A stretch of DNA of 8,524 bases from an uncultured Micrococcales bacterium. Its GTDB lineage: Bacteria > Actinomycetota > Actinomycetes > Actinomycetales > Microbacteriaceae. A program made the position numbers and the translations under genes. How positions within the stretch are numbered: position 1 is the stretch's first letter; each line of letters starts with the position of its first letter. The notes beneath the pieces were generated by a model, which was given only the letters and a program-made list of their open reading frames with translations, had not been told where the DNA came from and did not search any database. Of this stretch, positions 3,412 to 8,524 are shown piece by piece. The stretch lies in contig CALFOB010000227.1 of NCBI GenBank assembly GCA_937919125.1, forward strand, positions 1 to 8,524. Reading direction: 5' to 3'.

Positions 3412-5382
3412 ATGACCACAATCAAAACTATTAATTGGGTAGCTGTTACTTCCCTATTAATAGTCGGCACAGCTCTTGGTTTGATTGTTGGAATGTTTAC
3501 CGGTGGTGCCGCATCACCAAGTGAATTGGGAGACACCGGCGAAGTACTTCGCTGGGGAACTCCAACATTTAGATCCATCAACAACATCGCTCAAGCGATC
3601 ACAATTGGATCATTAGTTTTCGTTGCCTTCTCACTCGGTGAGAAGAGTAAAGCCTTTACAAAAACTCTTTCTGTTGCTGCTATTGCTGCAGCTGTTTGGG
3701 CCTTATCAGGCACTGCATATTTACTTTCAACTTTCCTAATGGTCACCGGATCAGAAGTTTCAGTGGGTCAAAGCTTCACTGAGCAATTGTTTGTTTTCAT
3801 TACAGACATTGAGCTTGGGCAAATGCTTGCACTAAACATTGTCGGTGCTTTTGTCTTATCTATCGCAACGCTTCTGGTTAGAAAACTTTTCACGGTTGCA
3901 CTGTGTGCAGGTATTGGTTTTCTATCACTTGTTCCTGTTGCATTGAGTGGACATGCTGCTGGTTCGGCATCTCACGGGATGGCAGTGAACTCTCTTGGTC
4001 TTCACCTTGTTGGTATCAGTATCTGGGTCGGTGGACTTGTAGCAATTGTTGTTGCATACAAAGCAGACCAAAGTATTTCTATCGTGAAGAGATATTCATC
4101 TATCGCACTTATTGGTTTTGGTTTAGTAATTGTTTCGGGTTTTGCATCAGCACAGATTCGTATCGGTACTTTAGAGAATCTCTTTGGCACAGGTTATGGA
4201 CAAGTTGTAATCCTGAAGACATTAGCATTTGTTCTTTTAGGAATCATTGGAGCATTCCACAGAAGAAGACTTATTGGAGTTTTGGATACTCAACCAAGAA
4301 AGTTTTGGCAGTTAGTCGCAGTTGAGTTTGTGATCTTTGGAATTGCTATTGGATTGGGTACCGCTCTTGCAAGAACAGAGAATCCAATTTCTGAATTACC
4401 GGTTGGCATACTAACACCAGCTGAGATTCTTACTGGGGCAAAGCTTCCTCCAGAGCCGGGCATGTGGACATGGGCTACTACATTCAAGCCAGACATTCTT
4501 TGGCTGTTGATCTGTGCAGCGTTAGCTGGGTTCTATCTGGTTGGTGTTTGGAGATTAAAGCAACGAGGTGATAGTTGGTCTTGGACTAGAACTGCTTCAT
4601 GGCTTGCAGGCGTCAGCCTTCTTGCTTATGTAACTAATGGTTACTTCAGTGCTTACGAGCAATATCTATTTAGTGCCCACATGCTCTCTCACATGCTCCT
4701 AGCAATGGGAGTTCCTGTTCTTCTAGTTCCCGGTGCTCCGGTTACTTTAATCTCAAGAGCGGTTGCTAAACGTAAGGATAATTCACGCGGTGTTAGAGAG
4801 TGGATCTTGTGGGCAGTTCAAACTAAGTACGCTCAATTCATTTCTCATCCTTTGGTAGCAGCAACCATGTTTGCTAGCTCCCTTGTTGTTTTCTACTTCA
4901 CACCTATCTTTGGTTGGGCAACAAGAGAACACATTGGCCACCAGTGGATGATTGTTCACTTTGTCATTACCGGCTATTTATTCGTTCAAGCCATCATCGG
5001 AATAGACCCAGGACCATCAAGGTTTGCTTATCCTCAGAGACTGATACTCATGATTGGAACTCTTGCGTTCCATGCATTCTTTGGTCTTGCTGTTATGACC
5101 TCAACTACCCTGCTGCTACCTGATTGGTTCGGAGCTATGGGTAGGACTTGGGGAGATAATCCGCTACTTGATCAACAAACTGGAGGAGCTATTGCCTGGG
5201 GCATAGGAGAGCTTCCGACTGCTGCAATTACTTTGATTGTTGCCTTCCAATGGGCAAGAGCAGATGCCAGAGATGCCAAGAGGCTAGACAGAGCTAGCGA
5301 TAGAGGTGGCAACGAGGATTTGGCTGAATACAACCGTATGCTTGACGCTCTGGCCAAAAGAAAACAAGATCCAAGGAACTAA
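3412..5382 (+). CDS. ctaG: CopD-CtaG fusion: copper transport / cytochrome c oxidase assembly membrane protein
   Basis: This 656-residue polytopic membrane protein has two halves. Residues 1 to about 320 resemble the CopD copper-resistance domain, with His181, His188 and His198 around the SGHAAG...SHG...LGLHLVG region. After a linker (about 325-355), residues 355-625 resemble caa3-type CtaG, with His423 and His427 (SAHMLSHMLL), His507, His510 and His516 (HIGHQWMIVH), and His554. A charged cytoplasmic tail of about 40 residues ends the protein. In this family the protein is thought to bring copper to cytochrome c oxidase and/or move it across the membrane; the fused form is common in actinobacteria. 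The ATG at 3412 has only a weak TAGG upstream, so a leaderless mRNA is possible. The stop directly abuts the helicase start. Arginine is mostly AGA, unlike the ribosomal genes. Confidence 0.92.
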   Translation: MTTIKTINWVAVTSLLIVGTALGLIVGMFTGGAASPSELGDTGEVLRWGTPTFRSINNIAQAITIGSLVFVAFSLGEKSKAFTKTLSVAAIAAAVWALSGTAYLLSTFLMVTGSEVSVGQSFTEQLFVFITDIELGQMLALNIVGAFVLSIATLLVRKLFTVALCAGIGFLSLVPVALSGHAAGSASHGMAVNSLGLHLVGISIWVGGLVAIVVAYKADQSISIVKRYSSIALIGFGLVIVSGFASAQIRIGTLENLFGTGYGQVVILKTLAFVLLGIIGAFHRRRLIGVLDTQPRKFWQLVAVEFVIFGIAIGLGTALARTENPISELPVGILTPAEILTGAKLPPEPGMWTWATTFKPDILWLLICAALAGFYLVGVWRLKQRGDSWSWTRTASWLAGVSLLAYVTNGYFSAYEQYLFSAHMLSHMLLAMGVPVLLVPGAPVTLISRAVAKRKDNSRGVREWILWAVQTKYAQFISHPLVAATMFASSLVVFYFTPIFGWATREHIGHQWMIVHFVITGYLFVQAIIGIDPGPSRFAYPQRLILMIGTLAFHAFFGLAVMTSTTLLLPDWFGAMGRTWGDNPLLDQQTGGAIAWGIGELPTAAITLIVAFQWARADARDAKRLDRASDRGGNEDLAEYNRMLDALAKRKQDPRN

Positions 5383-6756
5383 TTGTCAACGCTAAAACTT
5401 TCTAAAGAACAACTTGCTCTCTATCAATACATAGAGAAAGATGGCCAAACAGTTTTCGTAACCGGTAGAGCTGGAACTGGTAAATCAACCTTGTTGGGAT
5501 ATCTCAGAGATAACACCGCGCAGAAAGTTGTAGTTTGTGCTCCTACTGGAGTAGCTGCCTATAACGTTGGTGGAATTACAATTCATTCGCTATTTGGTTT
5601 TCCTTTTGGAGTTCTAACCGCAAGTGATGTTGCTAAGCACCTTGGTAGAAGACAACGTGAAGTCCTTAGAGAAATAGACATGCTCATCATCGATGAAGTG
5701 TCCATGGTTTCAGCAAACCTAATGGATGCAATCGATGTTGCTTTGAAGGTTGCAAGAGGAAAACCAAAGGTTCCATTCGGTGGCTGCAAAGTAGTTATGT
5801 TTGGTGACCCATATCAGTTAGCACCAGTTCCTGCCAGAGGAGAAGAACTAGCAAAGCTCTATGAAATGGAATACAGATCTCAGTGGTTCTTTGATGCAAA
5901 GGTTTGGTCGAGTGAACGCATGGAGATTTTTGAACTAGTAGAAATCTTTAGACAAAGAGATCCTGAATTCAAGCAAATACTTAACTCAATTCGTGTTGGT
6001 GAAGTTACTCAAGAAATTGTTGACAAGATCAACGCAGCTGGAAATAGATTCCCACCGCATGAAAATGTAATTCGACTAGCCACAGTTAACAGCACCGTTG
6101 ATGCAGTTAACTTTGCGAGATTGCAAACCTTACAAACCGAAGAGAGAGTATTCAAGTCATCCTTTGCATCAGGTGATGCAAGTTCATTTGGTTCCACACT
6201 CCCTGCTGAATCAGAACTACATCTAAAAGTTGGTGCTCAGGTTATGTTCATCAAGAACGATGATCAGAAACCAATCAAGAACTCAGAAGGCACCATGAGC
6301 TGGAGATGGGTTAACGGAACTATTGGAAAAGTAGTTTCTTTTGGTGAAGGTAATCAAGTCCTTGTTGAAGCGGATAATGAGATTCACACCGTAGGTATGA
6401 GCACCTGGCAAAAGGTGCGTTACCTAGTTGAAGAAGATTTCAATGAAGAAACAGGAAAGTTTGTCGAAACTCTAGTGCCTGAAATACAAGCTGAGTTCAG
6501 ACAAATACCTTTGCGTCTTGCTTGGGCAGTAACCGTTCACAAATCTCAAGGGCAGACCTACGATGAAGTAACAATCGATATGGGTAGTGGAGCTTTCTCA
6601 TCAGGGCATACATATGTTGCATTGAGCAGAGTGAGATCTCTTGAAGGACTTTATCTAACCAAGGCAATCAGGTTGAAAGATATCCAAGTTGACCCAACAG
6701 TTGTTGAGTTCATGAGTGGAGCTAGAAGCCTCGTGGATGAAGACCCTCTGGGCTAA
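5383..6756 (+). CDS. PIF1/RecD-like superfamily 1B DNA helicase
   Basis: This 457-residue ATPase has the full helicase set in order: Walker A GRAGTGKS (28-35), APTGVAA (53-59), Walker B DEVSM (104-108), GDPYQLAPV (141-149), HKSQGQTYDEV (386-396) and the arginine-bearing YVALSRVRSLEGL from 411. It should unwind DNA 5' to 3' using ATP, as PIF1 and RecD2 do; its role in repair or replication is not shown here. The start is TTG at 5383, immediately after the ctaG stop, supported by AAGGA at 5373-5377 with 5 nt spacing and by the motif-rich sequence beginning straight away. No extra nuclease or zinc domain is fused. The stop codon overlaps that of the reverse-strand gene, so no terminator fits between them. 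The family is sure; a specific name is not. Confidence 0.92.
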   Translation: MSTLKLSKEQLALYQYIEKDGQTVFVTGRAGTGKSTLLGYLRDNTAQKVVVCAPTGVAAYNVGGITIHSLFGFPFGVLTASDVAKHLGRRQREVLREIDMLIIDEVSMVSANLMDAIDVALKVARGKPKVPFGGCKVVMFGDPYQLAPVPARGEELAKLYEMEYRSQWFFDAKVWSSERMEIFELVEIFRQRDPEFKQILNSIRVGEVTQEIVDKINAAGNRFPPHENVIRLATVNSTVDAVNFARLQTLQTEERVFKSSFASGDASSFGSTLPAESELHLKVGAQVMFIKNDDQKPIKNSEGTMSWRWVNGTIGKVVSFGEGNQVLVEADNEIHTVGMSTWQKVRYLVEEDFNEETGKFVETLVPEIQAEFRQIPLRLAWAVTVHKSQGQTYDEVTIDMGSGAFSSGHTYVALSRVRSLEGLYLTKAIRLKDIQVDPTVVEFMSGARSLVDEDPLG

Positions 6757-7940
6757 GAGTTCAACCACCAGTTGATTGGCTGCTCCACTCGATGGCCCCA
6801 CCAGGTCTCGTTATGTCCTGTTCCAGGCCATAGTTCAGCACGGTAGTTCACATCTCTTGACCAACCCGCTTTGTCCATAGCCTCAACAAACTTGAAGTGC
6901 CATTGGAAGTAAGAAGCATCAAGCTCAATGTTTCCGCAGTCACTATAAACACGGACTGAACCAGGCTTACCTAGACCCTTGATCATGATGTCAATCAGCT
7001 CCTGCCCACCTAAAGGCCAGCTTGTTGATAGAGCTAGAGCGGTACCAAATACCTCTGGATGCCTCATGACACCATATAGAGTCGCTATTCCACCAAGGCT
7101 TGCTCCCATCTGAGCAGTTCTTTCAGGGGAGAGCTTTAGCGAATAACGTCGAGCAATCTCAGGCACTAACCTCAGAGCCAGCATGTCTTGGTATTGATTA
7201 CCTTTGTAGTCAATGTCAGTTGGGCGATGAATAGGGTCAACTTGGTTCAGTAGCTCTGGATGAGCTTTCAAGATGTCTTCAGGTATTAGTTCATTCATTC
7301 GAAGAGAGTCATCTATTCTGTGGACTCCAACAAAGATTGGCAGTCTGCCATTAACAGCAACTACCCGCCCACTAGCAATAGCTTCGGGGATCCCCCAGTT
7401 TTGTGCATTCCAGGTCTTATCTTTCTCCATAAGGAAGTTGCCGCCATCGTGAGCAACAACTAAAGGAGTAAGTTCGTCCATGGACTCAGGTACCCAAACA
7501 TCAATGCGTCTGCCTTCAAATTCAAATGTCTCAATACTCCCCTTTGTTGAAGGATTTCCAACTGGAACGTTATGGACTCGGCTTGATGTTTTGGTGGCAC
7601 TGTTTGCTCCTCTTTCCAACTTAGAAAGATGTAATTCACGCATTGCTAACCAGAAAGGAAATACAAAAGCTATTGCAGTTATGAAGCTTGACAGCGCATA
7701 CCAAGCAATGTTCTTCATTCCAATACGTTTTGACTCAATAAACATGAATGGAACAGCAGCGAATGCTGTTATGAACAGATCCAAGGCAAGAACTAGATCA
7801 ACTTCTGAACCAAACCATGAACCAAAGTAGTCCTGAGCTTTCATGATAGCTATTGTGTTGAAGTACCAAGCGGTCACTAATCCAACACCTGCAACTACAA
7901 AGTAGAAAGTTGCTCTCTGGTTCCTGTTAATTTTCTTCAA
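6753..7940 (-). CDS. DUF2834-like membrane domain fused to an esterase-D/enterochelin-esterase-like hydrolase
   Basis: This is 395 residues from the preferred TTG start at 7940. Three hydrophobic spans (about 12-33, 47-68, 78-100) with VDL...DL and the FIESKR turn resemble DUF2834. The rest is an alpha/beta hydrolase: HDGGNF, nucleophile elbow GASLGG with Ser281, an acidic stretch DCGNIELD as likely source of the acid, and GTGHN with His376. This resembles esterase D/Fes-type enzymes that cleave esters. An odd number of spans with a basic N-terminus puts the hydrolase outside the membrane (inference). The TTG at 7940 gives MKKINRNQR before span 1 and has AGGGA at 7955-7951, 10 nt upstream. 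ATG at 8006 (417 residues) is the alternative but would overlap the divergent gene. Substrate unknown. Confidence 0.82.
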   Translation of the reverse strand: MKKINRNQRATFYFVVAGVGLVTAWYFNTIAIMKAQDYFGSWFGSEVDLVLALDLFITAFAAVPFMFIESKRIGMKNIAWYALSSFITAIAFVFPFWLAMRELHLSKLERGANSATKTSSRVHNVPVGNPSTKGSIETFEFEGRRIDVWVPESMDELTPLVVAHDGGNFLMEKDKTWNAQNWGIPEAIASGRVVAVNGRLPIFVGVHRIDDSLRMNELIPEDILKAHPELLNQVDPIHRPTDIDYKGNQYQDMLALRLVPEIARRYSLKLSPERTAQMGASLGGIATLYGVMRHPEVFGTALALSTSWPLGGQELIDIMIKGLGKPGSVRVYSDCGNIELDASYFQWHFKFVEAMDKAGWSRDVNYRAELWPGTGHNETWWGHRVEQPINWWLNS

Positions 7941-7967
7941 GTGGATTTCTTCCCTAGGTAAATAATT

Positions 7968-7973
7968 TAGACT
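7968..7973 (+). promoter_or_regulatory. Possible -10 element for a leaderless MMPL transcript
   Basis: TAGACT is a good actinobacterial -10 (TAnnnT) and ends 7 nt before the ATG at 7981, so transcription would start at or beside the start codon. No clear Shine-Dalgarno is present, which fits. The -35 is not evident. Confidence 0.45.
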
Positions 7974-7980
7974 TGAGCAA

Positions 7981-8524
7981 ATGAGACCTCTTTCCAATTT
8001 TGTCATTGCCCGCAGCAAACTTTCACTCTTTGGCTTTATAGCCCTTATCTTGCTGTCCCTAATCGGTGGTGTTCAGGCTTTCGGAAACCTATCGGGTGGC
8101 GGATACACCAACCCAGGCTCTGATTCAGCGAAAGTAGCTGACATCTTGGTAAAAGACTTCAATCTCAATGAACCAGAGGTTGTTCTCATCGCAGACATGG
8201 GCAGAAGTGTTGATGACCCAGAGTCAGCAAAGATCGGTGGTTTAGTAACCAAGGCTCTAGAAAAGGTAGAGGGCGTTGACAGTGTTAGCTCCTACTACTC
8301 TCTAGGAAGCCCATCAAGCCTTCGTTCAACAGACGGTAAGGCAACCTACTTCTTCGTTGAATTAGACCCAGATGCCTCAATGACTGAAGTTTCTGGTGTT
8401 ATTCAGGACAAGTTCACTGGTAAAAACTATGGGGCAACTCTTTATGTTGTTGGTGTTGGGGCTGTAACAAGTGAGGTGAATCACACAATTGAGGCAGATC
8501 TAATCAAGGCTGAGTCAATTGCCT
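7981..8524 (+). CDS. MMPL-family (RND-type) transporter, N-terminal part
   Basis: The frame runs off the right edge after 181 codons. The visible part has a short basic N-terminus (MRPLSNFVIARSK), one hydrophobic span at about 14-34, and then an extracytoplasmic porter-like region. That region includes GGGYTNPGSDSAKVADIL, the EGVDSVSSYYS segment and the start of the next domain near 165-181. This matches the first span and first outer loop of MMPL exporters. Proteins of the family use proton motive force to export lipids or other hydrophobic compounds; the cargo here is unknown. The ATG at 7981 has no Shine-Dalgarno but a TAGACT 7 nt upstream. The gene is divergent from the membrane esterase, with 40 bp between the preferred starts. 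A shared lipid or envelope role is possible but unproven. Confidence 0.88.
   Translation, partial: MRPLSNFVIARSKLSLFGFIALILLSLIGGVQAFGNLSGGGYTNPGSDSAKVADILVKDFNLNEPEVVLIADMGRSVDDPESAKIGGLVTKALEKVEGVDSVSSYYSLGSPSSLRSTDGKATYFFVELDPDASMTEVSGVIQDKFTGKNYGATLYVVGVGAVTSEVNHTIEADLIKAESIA

Noticed and set aside
3903..4325. A 140-codon frame inside ctaG, rich in Cys and Trp.
   Set aside because: It is an alternative frame of a clearly conserved membrane protein, and its odd composition is what a shifted membrane-protein frame gives.
7480..7830. A 116-codon forward frame opposite the esterase gene.
   Set aside because: It is antisense to a gene with conserved hydrolase and membrane motifs and has no recognisable domain or ribosome site.
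7609..7997. An 11-bp direct repeat CCTCTTTCCAA at 7609-7619 and 7987-7997.
   Set aside because: It is short, lies in coding sequence both times, and has no flanking structure; chance is enough to explain it.

Overview
The window looks like the chromosome of an actinobacterium with unusually low GC (mid-40s percent by eye). It is most likely a streamlined aquatic member of the Microbacteriaceae. The basis is gene content: a Zur-type Fur protein, cysteine-free 'C-minus' S14 and L33 with a matching L28, a short HU without the long Lys/Ala tail of mycobacterial HupB, a CopD-CtaG fusion, paired DUF4190 proteins and an MMPL exporter. Several promoters have TAnnnT -10 elements, and two lie so close to the ATG that leaderless mRNAs are likely. 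The genus cannot be fixed from this window.

Layout. Bases 1-624 hold the catalytic end of a 2-oxoacid dehydrogenase E2. Two related small DUF4190 membrane proteins follow (662-1306). Next is a compact two-gene operon (1375-2011) made of an unrecognised His-rich single-span membrane protein and a zur gene that overlaps it by 14 nt. A Fur/Zur-type palindrome sits on the -35 side of its promoter. A short hairpin with a T-run follows zur, then rpmB-rpmG-rpsN (2145-2867) closed by a strong terminator. A 197-nt gap with competing inverted repeats and two DnaA-box-like nonamers leads into the HU gene (3065-3346), which has its own terminator.

From 3412 a CopD-CtaG copper protein and a PIF1/RecD-like helicase form a zero-gap pair. 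The helicase converges on a reverse-strand gene so closely that the stop codons overlap. That gene encodes a DUF2834-like three-span membrane domain fused to an esterase-D/enterochelin-esterase-like hydrolase. It is divergent from an MMPL transporter that runs off the right edge.

How the genes fit together. The central part has a metal theme: Zur, its operator, a His-rich small membrane protein, zinc-independent ribosomal proteins, and a copper delivery protein for cytochrome oxidase. The best candidate for something undescribed is the small His-rich protein under a probable Zur operator (1315-1620). The DUF2834-esterase fusion and the structured rpmB leader come next. There are no tRNA or rRNA genes, CRISPR arrays, insertion sequences or phage genes visible. 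No gene-free stretch exceeds 300 bases.
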